Positions 9,678 to 18,605 are shown, numbered from the stretch's first letter. The stretch is DNA of 64,000 nucleotides from Pirellulales bacterium (GCA_028066245.1 JALCBR010000010.1:1-64000), one strand, 5' to 3'. Translations and numbers: made by a program. Notes: a model not told the origin generated them from the sequence alone.

Positions 9678-11273
9678 TTACGCGCTGTTTGCTTCTGCTG
9701 CTACTAGGACATTCTCGCTTGCGGGGCGCGAGGGTAGCTTGATCACAAATGTCGTTCCGCGGCCTGCTGCCGTTTCAAATGTGATAGAGCCACCGTGGCG
9801 CTCAGTCACGATCTGATAAGCGATTGCCAGTCCCTGGCCGCTGCCGCGACCGACTTCTTTGGTCGTAAAGAAGGGTTCGAAAATTCGGCTTTGGACATCT
9901 TCAGGAATACCACAACCAGTGTCGGTGACGCTAATCTCAATTTCCTCGTTTGCGAAACCTGTTTGCACAAAGATCGCCCCGCGCTCCGGATTGGCATCGG
10001 AAATCGCATGAGCCGCGTTTACAAACAGATTTAAGAACACTTGGTTCAATTCACTCAAGTATCCTTCAAAATCGGGGATCTCTCCAAGTTCAAGCCTAAC
10101 GTCGGCAACATACTTGATTTCATTGCGGGCCACCGTCAGAGTGTTCGTAATCGCCTCATTGATGTTCAGCGTCGTTTTTTGATCGGCGCTGCCTCCATGT
10201 GAGAAGTTCTTCATGGCGGAGACGATGCTGCGTATTCGGTCTACACCCTCCAGAGTTTGCTCGAAGGCTTGTGGCGCATCTTCAAAGATGTAATCGAGAT
10301 CTACTTCTGCCTCAAGTGACGTCAATTGTTCATCATCGGGAATTGTTGTGCCTACACTGCGTAGATTCGCCAACGACGATTGATAGGCGCCAATCATTCG
10401 CTCGAGGTCGCCAAACATATCCCGGCACGCCCGGACGTTGTCGCCGACGAACTGAGTTGGCGTGTTAATCTCATGAGCAATGCCAGCGGCGAGTCCTCCA
10501 ACCGCGGCAAGTTTTTCAGAATGCAAGAGTTGCATTTGAGCGCTTTCCAGTTCCTTTGCTCTTGCGGCCGCTTTTGTTTCAATGCGCTCGTTCGTTTCTT
10601 CGAGTTGCGCAGTGTGAAATGATGCCTGCTTCATTTCTTTCACACTATTGAGGATTGAGTGGATTAAGACAATGTCTTCAAAGATGACCCACGCCGCGTG
10701 TTCCAACGTGCGCCAGGGAGTCGCCGTTAGGACTCCATAGACTGATTCTGGCCAAAACATCCCTCGAATCAAATGGTCGACGGCGATGACGGCGGTGGCC
10801 GTCATCAGCACGCGCCAATCGCGATAAACGGCGAGAAAGGCCAAAGACCCAAACACATGAAAGTGAGTTTCGATTCGCCCTCCGGTTAGGTGAATCAATA
10901 GTGCGGATGTGAGCATCTGCGCCACAGCGATCATGTGCCGCGTGAGCACCGATCCTGGATAGCGCAAAGCCAGGAAGATGGGCATGGCACTCAGGGCTCC
11001 ACCCAGCGCAATCGCAGCGATCAAATGAACATGGATCTCACTTGTCCCGCCAGTCCAAGTACGTGGCGAAATCCAAATAGCGGCGAGGACACCCATCACC
11101 CATTGGCACGCCATGAGCAACGCGAACATTCGATCGGTTCGCGCACTTCTCCGCTGACGCTGCGCCCGAAAGATCTCGTCCGCACGCGCCATGAGCAACT
11201 CCGAAGCGTGCAGGTTGTTATCCATGCTTGTTTGGGAGGTGATTGACTTACTTGTCGCATTGAGCTGATTCAT
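9678..11273 (-). CDS. Membrane sensor histidine kinase
   Basis: The 531-residue kinase is the last gene of a four-gene operon. The N-terminal half (about residues 45-215) has six hydrophobic segments including the THFHVFGSLAFLAVYRDWR block, with His at 137 and 139; similar blocks occur in membrane sensor modules of other signalling proteins. A coiled coil (ETNERIETKAAARAKELESA) leads to the H box GLAAGIAHEINTPTQFVGDN, with phospho-accepting His at 267. The catalytic domain shows N box NLFVNAAHAI, G1 DTGCGI and G2 GRGSGQGLAIAY. The start at 11273 has GAGG upstream and overlaps the preceding gene by 26 bases. Its natural partners are the two receiver-domain proteins encoded upstream. Confidence 0.92.
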   Translation of the reverse strand: MNQLNATSKSITSQTSMDNNLHASELLMARADEIFRAQRQRRSARTDRMFALLMACQWVMGVLAAIWISPRTWTGGTSEIHVHLIAAIALGGALSAMPIFLALRYPGSVLTRHMIAVAQMLTSALLIHLTGGRIETHFHVFGSLAFLAVYRDWRVLMTATAVIAVDHLIRGMFWPESVYGVLTATPWRTLEHAAWVIFEDIVLIHSILNSVKEMKQASFHTAQLEETNERIETKAAARAKELESAQMQLLHSEKLAAVGGLAAGIAHEINTPTQFVGDNVRACRDMFGDLERMIGAYQSSLANLRSVGTTIPDDEQLTSLEAEVDLDYIFEDAPQAFEQTLEGVDRIRSIVSAMKNFSHGGSADQKTTLNINEAITNTLTVARNEIKYVADVRLELGEIPDFEGYLSELNQVFLNLFVNAAHAISDANPERGAIFVQTGFANEEIEISVTDTGCGIPEDVQSRIFEPFFTTKEVGRGSGQGLAIAYQIVTERHGGSITFETAAGRGTTFVIKLPSRPASENVLVAAEANSA

Positions 11274-11886
11274 GGCACACCTCGTCTGGGCCGAAAAGTG
11301 GGCAACCAAACACTGCGGACATCATGGTCTCGCCGTGGCATTTCCCCGAGATTACCTCCGCAAGCGCATCACCGCCGATCGACGAACCTTCATGGTTGCG
11401 CGCAGGAGTAATACCGCCGCAAAACCGCAGGTGCCCGGATTGATCGTAGGCGACGATGTATCCGGACGTCCTGGCGCCAAATCGCTCCGTTTCTGTGCCG
11501 TCCATGTCAAAATAGATCTTTGCGTTAGGCAGCGCACGAGCTTTTTGCCATAAGCTTGATCTTGCCCAAACGACATTGCGCCCCGGCGGAATTCGAAAAA
11601 CAAAGTACAGTCCCACATCGTCTGCAACTGTGTGTGCCAAAATCCGGTTAAGAGTTTCGAGCGTTGAATGCGTACACGGGCACTGTGGGTGAACAAACAT
11701 TACGATCGAGATCTCGTTGGGGCCTCTTTCAAGCGTTGTTTCGGTGGGCCACTGTTCGACAGCATCTCCACGTGTTCCGGGTGTGCCGGAGTAGTCCATG
11801 AGGTAGAAGGTCCCGGCAAGAATCGCGATCCCCCAAACAAGGAGCAATACTGCCAGTCCGGTGTGTCCTCTCTTTGAATGCGTCAT
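11248..11886 (-). CDS. Membrane-anchored thioredoxin-fold protein, RedB-like
   Basis: The 212-residue protein has one N-terminal membrane segment (residues 10-30, GLAVLLLVWGIAILAGTFYL) and an outside-facing thioredoxin-like domain. The putative redox site is the CPC of VMFVHPQCPCTHSTLETLNR, on the expected helix after the first strand. SGYIVAYDQSGHLRFCGGIT resembles the cis-Pro/strand region, but with no obvious cis-Pro. The C-terminus holds four more Cys. It resembles proteins often labelled RedB; that label is not firm. Its ATG overlaps the stop of the upstream response-regulator gene by four bases, and its end overlaps the kinase start, so it is translated as part of a signalling operon. 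A redox-sensing or accessory role for the kinase is inference. Confidence 0.75.
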   Translation of the reverse strand: MTHSKRGHTGLAVLLLVWGIAILAGTFYLMDYSGTPGTRGDAVEQWPTETTLERGPNEISIVMFVHPQCPCTHSTLETLNRILAHTVADDVGLYFVFRIPPGRNVVWARSSLWQKARALPNAKIYFDMDGTETERFGARTSGYIVAYDQSGHLRFCGGITPARNHEGSSIGGDALAEVISGKCHGETMMSAVFGCPLFGPDEVCHESAQCDK

Positions 11887-13088
11887 GGTGTCGACACGGC
11901 CTCCGGTTCTGTAGGTGACTCCACATCTTTTGGTTGTTCGGCCGAGTCAACTGCTGGGATCCTAACCCGAATCGGCTCGCGGACCCCTTCGGTGCTGATT
12001 GCGAATCTTTTAAGGCGCGCGCACAGCGGCGGGTTAATGACATGGCCAGAGGCGACCAACACGTTTCCGTCCCGGGAGCAAACATGCTCTTCCAGAATCA
12101 TCCCTTCTTCGAGCTCTGAAAGCGTCACGTCTTCAACACGTTCGCCCATGTTTGCCAGCTTGACGAGAGCGGCGAGGACGCGTTTGTCATAGGCAGCGGC
12201 ATCTTTCTTCATTTGAACGACGGCTTGCTGATCCGTCATGCCGGAGTTGCGGAGCTGATCGAAATCAAGTGTCGCCCGAAGAATGAGTGCCGAGAGCGGC
12301 GGTTTCCGTTCGCCGTCTCCTCTTGAATCGTCGCAACGTGAAAGCTGGAATTGCACTGTATCAGCGACCAACTCCAAACGTGGAATCCTGCGAATCAAAC
12401 CAGCACCAATCTTGGGGTGTTCGCGGAACTTTGCCGACTCCTCGCCAGATAGTTTTGCGCCCGATCTCACCTTCTCCAAGACGTCGTTCGACAAAGCGAT
12501 GCATCCAATCTGCGATAACATTGCTCCCATTTCGATTTCCCATGTGCGCTCGAGTGAAAGCTCGGCTGCAATGTCTCGCGCAATTCGGCGCAGGTTGGAA
12601 AGCCTTCCGAAAGCCTTGGGATTAACAAGCGAGAGCACATCTGTCATCAAGCTGACGCTTCCAGCGACCGTCTTGGTGAGCATTGCCGTTTCTTGGATCT
12701 GCAACTTGTACCGCAGAATCCCGCTTTCAATCGTCTCTGCAAGTCGCTCGGGCTCGCAGGGTTTGTTCAAAAAGCGATAAATCGCTCCGCGATTGACGGC
12801 ATCGGTTGCCGTCTTTTGATCCGCATTGCCGGTCAGCATGATGCGGACGGTGTCAGGGCAAGACGTTTTGACTTGTTCTAGGAATTCAACTCCATTCATC
12901 CCAGGCATCGTCATATCAGAAACGACGACTGCGAATGACTGAGCCTTATTCGTTTGTTGAATGCGTTGAAGCCCTTCTGCGCCGGAGAGGCCGCATTCTA
13001 CGTCAAACATCTTGCGCAGATGCCGCCGGTACCCTTGAAGGACGTTGGGCTCATCGTCAACGAGCAGAACTCGACGGTTCTCAGTCAT
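11883..13088 (-). CDS. Response regulator with degenerate HD-GYP output domain
   Basis: A 401-residue protein. Residues 1-125 form a receiver domain with acidic residues DDE at 11-13, phosphorylatable Asp58 in VVSDMTMPGMNG, Thr86 and Lys109. The output part aligns with the HD-GYP fold of RpfG-type cyclic-di-GMP phosphodiesterases, but the metal ligands are missing: the HD pair is replaced by Ser192-Gln193 in LSQIGCIALSNDVL, and the HHE..D..GYP segment reads QFQLSRCDDSRGDG. The HP of FREHPKIGAGLI is kept. It is therefore probably catalytically inactive and acts by binding. The gene overlaps both neighbours by four bases (ATGA). Confidence 0.88.
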   Translation of the reverse strand: MTENRRVLLVDDEPNVLQGYRRHLRKMFDVECGLSGAEGLQRIQQTNKAQSFAVVVSDMTMPGMNGVEFLEQVKTSCPDTVRIMLTGNADQKTATDAVNRGAIYRFLNKPCEPERLAETIESGILRYKLQIQETAMLTKTVAGSVSLMTDVLSLVNPKAFGRLSNLRRIARDIAAELSLERTWEIEMGAMLSQIGCIALSNDVLEKVRSGAKLSGEESAKFREHPKIGAGLIRRIPRLELVADTVQFQLSRCDDSRGDGERKPPLSALILRATLDFDQLRNSGMTDQQAVVQMKKDAAAYDKRVLAALVKLANMGERVEDVTLSELEEGMILEEHVCSRDGNVLVASGHVINPPLCARLKRFAISTEGVREPIRVRIPAVDSAEQPKDVESPTEPEAVSTP

Positions 13089-14305
13089 GACCGAAGCGCC
13101 TTTTTCTCACATGAACAGATGGACTCTGCCGCTGTTCGCCATCCCTCCAACTGATCCGTAACGCCGAGTCTGGCAAGATATTCCGCGTCGATCTCCTGCA
13201 CTCGCCACAAGCTGTCGTCGGTTATGCAATTCACGATGTAATTCGCAGCGTGGACAGCCATCAGTACGTCAAAACTCTCCACGCAACTGTGCCCAGGTTC
13301 GTGGTGGAATGCAACTGCCTCTACGATTTGTGACGGCAGCCCCCAAATTTCGAGCAGATGTGCGCCAACATCCGCGTGCGTTACACCAAAAACCGCGCGT
13401 TCCGCTTCAACGATCGACACTCCCGATGACGCTGCTATCGAGAAGACCTCGCGGTATTGGTCAGGCAGATTCGCCGCCAGAACAAGCATCCCAACGTCGT
13501 GGAGCAGTCCAGCTTGCATCGCGAAGTCGAGCAACGAGGCAGAGCCCCCCATGAGCCCTGCGATTTTCCTGGCCAAGTTACACGTCAGCAAACTATGTTC
13601 AGTCAGTTCCTCAAGTGAAAACTCGGGGAGGCGTGCCGTCTCGAATTCAGTAAAGATCCCTGCTGAGAGAACAATCGGACCAATGTTATTGAGCCCCAAA
13701 AGAGTGGCCGCCTGGGCCGGACTATCAACCTGTCTGGGCAACCCAAAGAAGGAGGAATTCACGAGCTGCAACAGCTTCGCGGACATACCAACATCTTTGG
13801 AAATAAGCTGAGCGACGCGCTGAATGCTGGGATCCGCAGAGCGCAGCTCTTCGACAAGCTCGTTGTAAATGTTAGGTAGACTCGGCAGAGACACCACACG
13901 CGAGACGAGCGCTTCCAGTTCTTTCGATGCCAGACGCGTCTGCAAAGACCCTGCCCTGCGAATCGTGCTGTAGAGCGTATCGGCGTCGCATGGTTTAGAA
14001 AGAAACTGATGTGCTAGCCCGACTGAGCGTAGCAAGGACTCTCGCTCCGAGTGACCGGACAAGACGATTCGTACTGTTGCCAAGTGTCGCGCTTCGACCT
14101 CCTTGAGTAATTGCGCTCCATCCATACCCGGCATCTGCATATCGGAGACGATGACATCAACCGGCTGTTCCTCAAGCAATTGAAGCGCTTCTTTGCCGCT
14201 TTCGGCGAATAGCGTTTCCCATTCGTCGCGATAGCGTCTCAACATTCGGCGCAAGCCAGCGAGAATGCTGGCCTCATCGTCGACGAAAAGCACGCGTTTC
14301 TTCAT
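13085..14305 (-). CDS. Response regulator with HDOD output domain
   Basis: The 406-residue protein is the first gene of the operon. The receiver domain (1-120) has DDE at 9-11, Asp55 in VIVSDMQMPGMDG and Lys107. Residues about 140-340 form an HDOD domain, starting LPSLPNIYNELVEELRSADP, with KLLQLVNSSFFGLP and a retained LLHDVGMLVLA. HDOD domains are a non-catalytic HD relative used in signalling. A short C-terminal helical tail ends CSCEKK. AAGGGG precedes the ATG by 9-10 bases. With the second regulator, the thioredoxin-like protein and the kinase it makes a self-contained two-component system. Confidence 0.9.
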   Translation of the reverse strand: MKKRVLFVDDEASILAGLRRMLRRYRDEWETLFAESGKEALQLLEEQPVDVIVSDMQMPGMDGAQLLKEVEARHLATVRIVLSGHSERESLLRSVGLAHQFLSKPCDADTLYSTIRRAGSLQTRLASKELEALVSRVVSLPSLPNIYNELVEELRSADPSIQRVAQLISKDVGMSAKLLQLVNSSFFGLPRQVDSPAQAATLLGLNNIGPIVLSAGIFTEFETARLPEFSLEELTEHSLLTCNLARKIAGLMGGSASLLDFAMQAGLLHDVGMLVLAANLPDQYREVFSIAASSGVSIVEAERAVFGVTHADVGAHLLEIWGLPSQIVEAVAFHHEPGHSCVESFDVLMAVHAANYIVNCITDDSLWRVQEIDAEYLARLGVTDQLEGWRTAAESICSCEKKALRS

Positions 14306-14581
14306 GATTTCTACCCCTTTTCTTCATACTTGTACCCCCAAATACTACTTAGCTTGCAGAATGATGTGCGCCATGCATCAGCCGATGGCCACAGTCTTCT
14401 AATTCCGTGGCAAGCACTACTGTCCGCCTTGCACGATTTATTCCGGTAAAGCGGAAAAAGCTGCCTGCGCGCCAATGGCAGATCGTGAACAAGTACTGGA
14501 ATACATGCATTCAACTTACGACATGTTGAGCGGGCATACCCCGATGGCATAATTCCAGAGGATGATTACTACTCTTTGATT

Positions 14582-14653
14582 TCAGTGCTGCCTGACCAAG
14601 GAATGTCGCAGCGCAAAGGCGATCTGTTCTTCCGTGTAACGCTTCTTCTTCAT
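14582..14653 (-). pseudogene. Remnant of IS3-family orfA transposase start
   Basis: After a strong GAGGAGG and an ATG at 14653, the minus strand encodes MKKKRYTEEQIAFALR, which matches the conserved N-terminus of IS3-family OrfA proteins (HTH_Tnp_1). The similarity stops after about 16 residues and the frame closes at 14582. The usual continuation, the rest of the helix-turn-helix and OrfB, is absent nearby. This is a truncated insertion-sequence end, not a functional gene. Confidence 0.55.
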
Positions 14654-14672
14654 GGATTTGATCCTCCTCGAA

Positions 14673-14700
14673 AATGCAAGGTAACGAATTTCCTTGCATT
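14673..14700. repeat. Perfect 9-base inverted repeat
   Basis: AATGCAAGG (14673-14681) and CCTTGCATT (14692-14700) flank a 10-base spacer. It lies 12 bases upstream of the orfA remnant ribosome binding site, so it may belong to the leader of the lost insertion sequence. It could equally be a protein-binding site or a weak hairpin. Confidence 0.5.
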
Positions 14701-15177
14701 CCGCCTGGACCAAGATTCCCACAGCAGGTCACAAATACAAGCTATGCGGATTTCTATTACGACGCTTATACCGAACACTCCACGGGGAGAAGTTAGAAAA
14801 CGTGATAGGGAACGAATTATGGAGAAGATTCAGTCACATGGCTTCGACGCTTAGGTGACAGAGGAATAACTTGTAGTAGTCAGCGCTTGATCTGACGGAG
14901 GCATCCTAACTTAACATGGTTGTCAGTTGAGTGTTGCCAAGCTTTGTCCTTTCACCAGCCTGCGGAGTGTCACTAGCTCTACCAGTGCTTGACATGTCGG
15001 ACACTGCATCCGAGATCAGCGGCTAGCCGCGTTTCTCCCGAGACGTGGGAGTGATTGCCACCGCCGATGGTACGGGGAGGCAACGGGAGTTGGGAATGAT
15101 CGCGAGGAAAGCCGGCTTGTCGATCGCCGCCAAGTGTGCTTCCAAATCGTGATTCAAGGTCGCTCAGTTTGAGTGAT

Positions 15178-16227
15178 TTAGTAATCCCAGATGAGCTGAG
15201 CGGCATACGTAAAATCGTTGGGGCGCTTGTTCTTGTCTGGCGTGCTGTCATACCGATCTTGCATCGAGAGTCGCAACGTGAGGTGATCCATCTCGTCGAT
15301 CTGGATTTCCCAGCCAGTGTTCATCCGCGTGCGAAAGTTATTGAAGTTGCGCACGTCAGGGAAGTAATCCACTTTCGCGTCCAGCCGCTGTTTGCGCGTC
15401 AGGCGATGATCAAAGTCCAATCCGGCGGATGCTTCGGGAATCGAATCGGAATTATCGCCTCCAAACTCGCGTGACACTCCCGCACCGGTCCGCGCTTGAA
15501 CTTTTGTTGTCTCTGAGCGCATCAGCCAATAGGAGAAGCCGCCGTCGCCTTGCACGCGAAGATCCCAGCCGGCGAATTCATCGTACTCGTTAGTGTTGTG
15601 CACAAACGTTGACCAATCGGAATCGGGGATGACCGTTTCCCACCGCCATTCGGCCGTCGATTCGTTCTTTGATAGTTCTTGATTGTTGAGTGCCAGAACG
15701 TGATTCCAATCAATGCTTAAAACGTGACGTTTCGTCGTCCGTTTGATCTTTGTGCCTGTTCTCGTATTGAAGAAACGGCTGTTCCCTTCCGCTCCGTTCA
15801 CGCCGAACTCGATCCGTAGCGACCAGATCTTTGGCTTCGGTTCCTGCTTGGGTGACGGCGGAAGCTCCTGCAACTCCGGCAGGCTGGGCAACTCCAAACC
15901 GGGAAAAACGTCTTCACCCCAGTTGCCCAACACGTCCGGCGCAGGCAGCTTCCAAGAGTCATCTTGCTGTTGGAACGCGGGGTTTGGCGCCAGCAATGCC
16001 TCGACTTCGCCTGGGGGAAGCGGCGCGATTGATTGCAGCGCGTCAGACGTCAGCGGTCGAAACGAGGTCACAACCTTCGCATCAGTGCTGGGCAATCTCT
16101 TGGCGCTGGAAATTGCAGCTTTCTTCGCCTTGCACTCGCACGCGCGCACCATGCCCACGGCACAATGTGCTTGAATCAGGGCGATCACAAGGATCGCATG
16201 GATGCGCACTGTTTTCCGCTCGGACAT
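15178..16227 (-). CDS. DUF481 outer-membrane beta-barrel protein
   Basis: The C-terminal 230 residues match the DUF481 family (YdiY-like, salt-stress-induced outer-membrane proteins). Alternating strand patterns start at KIWSLRIEFGVNGAEGNSRF, and the protein ends in an aromatic residue (AQLIWDY), typical of outer-membrane barrels. Before it lies a Pro/Leu-rich linker (LPSLPELQELPPSPKQ). The start is uncertain: at 16227 the protein has 349 residues and a signal-like segment (TVRIHAILVIALIQAHCAVG), but GGAG touches the ATG. The frame is open to a GTG at 16407, which adds another hydrophobic segment. The function of the family is not established. Confidence 0.8.
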   Translation of the reverse strand: MSERKTVRIHAILVIALIQAHCAVGMVRACECKAKKAAISSAKRLPSTDAKVVTSFRPLTSDALQSIAPLPPGEVEALLAPNPAFQQQDDSWKLPAPDVLGNWGEDVFPGLELPSLPELQELPPSPKQEPKPKIWSLRIEFGVNGAEGNSRFFNTRTGTKIKRTTKRHVLSIDWNHVLALNNQELSKNESTAEWRWETVIPDSDWSTFVHNTNEYDEFAGWDLRVQGDGGFSYWLMRSETTKVQARTGAGVSREFGGDNSDSIPEASAGLDFDHRLTRKQRLDAKVDYFPDVRNFNNFRTRMNTGWEIQIDEMDHLTLRLSMQDRYDSTPDKNKRPNDFTYAAQLIWDY

Positions 16228-16663
16228 CTCCAGCAAATCTTGGGGTTGCGGACTGGGTGCTCGTGGAGGTTGTCGGCAGGTGTCGAGCACGAGAACCAAT
16301 ATCAGGAGGGAGGCGAGGACGGTAGCAAAAGCCCTCCAACCCAGCAACAACGAATAACAAGCTCTGTTGGCTCCGTGCTCCATTGGTGTCGTGCAGACTC
16401 TGCCCACGGTGACCCATTCAAGTCAACCCAGTGGGCCTAGTGGATGAGTTAAGAGATCAAGCAGCAACTGCTTGCTAGCACGCCTGGAATCGAGAGCTTA
16501 TGTATTCGGGCTGACCAACTGCCAGTTTGCCCAAACTCGCCTTCACCTGCATGCATGGCCGTGGCATCATGTGGCGTTTCATGGACGAGGTTCGCGGCGA
16601 GCTCTTCCGCGTGTTTTGTCGCGAGCGTTGAAACAGCAAAGAAGTGACAGGGAGGTTGTTTGC

Positions 16664-17719
16664 ATGCCGTACGCGGCGAGCATTGAATTGACGCCGGGAC
16701 GCGTCGTTGGAGTCGGTTTTCCCTGCTACCTGGTCGCCGAGATCGGCCAGAACCACAACGGCAACCCCGCCTTGGCGCAGCAGCTGATTGAACGGCTCTC
16801 GGGAAGCGAGATTGACGCGGTCAAGTTCTGCAAGCGACACCTGCAGAGTGACTTGACCGAAGAGTTTTCTCGCCAAACGTATGACAACCCCAACAGCTTC
16901 GCGCCGACGTATGGCGAACATCGTCAAGCGCTGGAACTTCCTGAAGATGTTCACCAACGGCTGCAATCGCAAGCCGGAGATGCCGGTCTGACTTGCTTCG
17001 CCACCGCTTGCGACCACGAAAGCGTTGAGTTGTTGGAGCGGCTGAACGTCCCTTGCTACAAAGTCGCCAGCCGTGACCTGACAAACCTTCCGCTCATCGA
17101 ACACATTGCGACAACCGGCAAACCGGTGATCCTTTCCAGCGGCATGGACGGTCTGCGCGAGATCACTGACGCCGTGAATACTGTCCGCGCCCACCATCAT
17201 CGGATGATTCTGCTGCACTGCACGAGCGCGTATCCAACGCGTGATGAGGACGTCAACCTTCGCGCGATGGAAACGTTGCGGACAGAGTTTGACTGTCCCA
17301 TTGGGCTTTCTGATCACAGCTTGGGAACGGCGATTCCATTGGCGGCGGTCGCCCTTGGTGCGTGCCTGATTGAGAAGCATGTAACGCTCAACCGCAAGCT
17401 GCGGGGGAGCGATCACATTTGCAGCTTGGAGCCCGACGAGTTCGTCGAGATGGGCAGATCGATTCGGCGCATTGAAGCCGCTTTGGGTGATGGCGTGAAA
17501 CGCGTGGTCCCGGCTGTCAATGCGGCCAGGCGAAAGCTGGGGCGCACGTTGGTGGCTAAGTTCCGCATTCCGTCAGGAACCCAACTCACCGAAGCGATGC
17601 TGTGCCTGAAAACGGCCGGTGGCGGAATCCCTTGGAACGCCAGGCATCAGTTAATCGGTCGCACCGTCTGCCGTGAGATTCCCGCGGACTCTCGATTGGA
17701 CTGTGCGGATGTCGAATAG
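16664..17719 (+). CDS. Sialic-acid-synthase family protein (NeuB/SpsE)
   Basis: The 351-residue protein contains a NeuB TIM barrel and a C-terminal SAF domain. NeuB enzymes condense phosphoenolpyruvate with a hexose to give a nine-carbon 2-keto acid. Visible motifs: LVAEIGQNHNGNPALAQQLI, VKFCKRHL, the CFATACD and YKVASRDLTNLPLIE strands, ILSSGMDG, LLHCTSAYPTRDEDVNLR, and GLSDHSLGTAIPLAAVALGA. The SAF part is RTLVAKFRIPSGTQLTEAML. The start at 16664 has GGGAGG upstream; the open frame extends 64 residues further with no family similarity. It begins a three-gene set with the cytidylyltransferase and oxidoreductase that follow. Which sugar acid is made is not clear. Confidence 0.9.
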   Translation: MPYAASIELTPGRVVGVGFPCYLVAEIGQNHNGNPALAQQLIERLSGSEIDAVKFCKRHLQSDLTEEFSRQTYDNPNSFAPTYGEHRQALELPEDVHQRLQSQAGDAGLTCFATACDHESVELLERLNVPCYKVASRDLTNLPLIEHIATTGKPVILSSGMDGLREITDAVNTVRAHHHRMILLHCTSAYPTRDEDVNLRAMETLRTEFDCPIGLSDHSLGTAIPLAAVALGACLIEKHVTLNRKLRGSDHICSLEPDEFVEMGRSIRRIEAALGDGVKRVVPAVNAARRKLGRTLVAKFRIPSGTQLTEAMLCLKTAGGGIPWNARHQLIGRTVCREIPADSRLDCADVE

Positions 17720-17816
17720 AAACATACAAACGAGTCAACCTCGCGACGCAAGCACTCCGCTGAGCATCTTTCCGGCGCCAGCGGTCGATCATCGTCATCG
17801 TCTGCTGCGGTTAGGG

Positions 17817-18545
17817 ATGACAACGCGCGTTATTGTGCAAGCGCGGATGGGTTCGCACCGCCTGCCGGGCAAGATTTCCCGACCGTTGGCCGGGCGTTCC
17901 TTGCTGTCCCGTGTGCTGGAACGGTTGCGTCAGTGCAAAGAACACCTGGACGAAACGCAACAACAAACTTTGCAGTTTGTGGTCGCCACAACCATGGACC
18001 TGGCGGACGACTGGACCGTGCGCGAATGCCGCCGGATGGGCGTCACGTTCTTCCGTGGATCAAGTGAAGATGTGCTCGCCCGGTACCTGGCGGCATCAGC
18101 AGACTTGCACCCCAATGACATCGTGATCCGGGCGACGGCCGACAATCCGTTCTATTGTCCCCTGCGAACGGCGGCCGTGATCAGGCGACACCGAGGCAGC
18201 CGCACGGATTACACGTGCGTTCGTGGCCTGTCGTATGTGGTTCCGGAAGTGATGCGCGTCGGCGCGTTACGGCAGATGGGCCAAGTTGCTCGCGACCCTG
18301 AATGCCGCGAGCACGTAACGTCCTATTTTCGCCGGGAGGTCAGCCAGGGCCAGTTCAGGGTTGAGCAGTTGCCGCTCCGGTGGCGCGGTTTGCGGCCGGA
18401 AATCCGCCTGACCATTGACACGCCAGCTGAATACCAAGCGGCACAGCGACTATACGATCACTTGGCCGTTTCCCGGCAGGCGTTTCCGCTGGAAGATGTC
18501 TACCGTTATCTTGATGAGCAGCACGGCGCGCGCCGCGCCGCGTAG
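17817..18545 (+). CDS. Cytidylyltransferase, SpsF/NeuA-like
   Basis: A 242-residue nucleotidyltransferase of the CMP-sugar (SpsF/NeuA) type. The glycosyltransferase-A fold begins immediately after the start with VIVQARMGSHRLPGKISRPL, the CTP-binding loop, followed by FFRGSSEDVLARYLAAS and IVIRATADNPFYCPLRTAAV, the metal-binding region. It would activate the product of the preceding NeuB-type synthase. The start at 17817 fits the domain boundary, but an ATG at 17709 overlapping the synthase stop is in frame and could be used, adding 36 residues. Neither has a strong ribosome binding site. Confidence 0.85.
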   Translation: MTTRVIVQARMGSHRLPGKISRPLAGRSLLSRVLERLRQCKEHLDETQQQTLQFVVATTMDLADDWTVRECRRMGVTFFRGSSEDVLARYLAASADLHPNDIVIRATADNPFYCPLRTAAVIRRHRGSRTDYTCVRGLSYVVPEVMRVGALRQMGQVARDPECREHVTSYFRREVSQGQFRVEQLPLRWRGLRPEIRLTIDTPAEYQAAQRLYDHLAVSRQAFPLEDVYRYLDEQHGARRAA

Positions 18546-18605
18546 TCTGTGAGGTTGGTCGCGCAAGTTGAACCGCCTCGTTCTTCGCTTCCAGCGATTG
18601 TTCCG

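Larger units (their letters stand above)
14306..15177. other. Gene-poor region with mobile-element and HTH-like debris
   Basis: About 870 bases between the signalling operon and the DUF481 gene. Two items are listed separately: an IS3-type orfA remnant (14582-14653) and an inverted repeat (14673-14700). On the minus strand near 14982-15040 a short frame ends in TRLAADLGCSVRHVKHW then a stop; this looks like an excisionase-type HTH fragment, but nothing continues it. The stretch 14306-14580 should contain the operon promoter; I could not identify one. The rest holds nothing I recognise. Confidence 0.45.

Noticed and set aside
16475-17416. 313-residue open frame opposite the NeuB gene
   Set aside because: It mirrors the codon pattern of the NeuB gene, has no ribosome binding site or domain, and the plus-strand protein is a clear family member.
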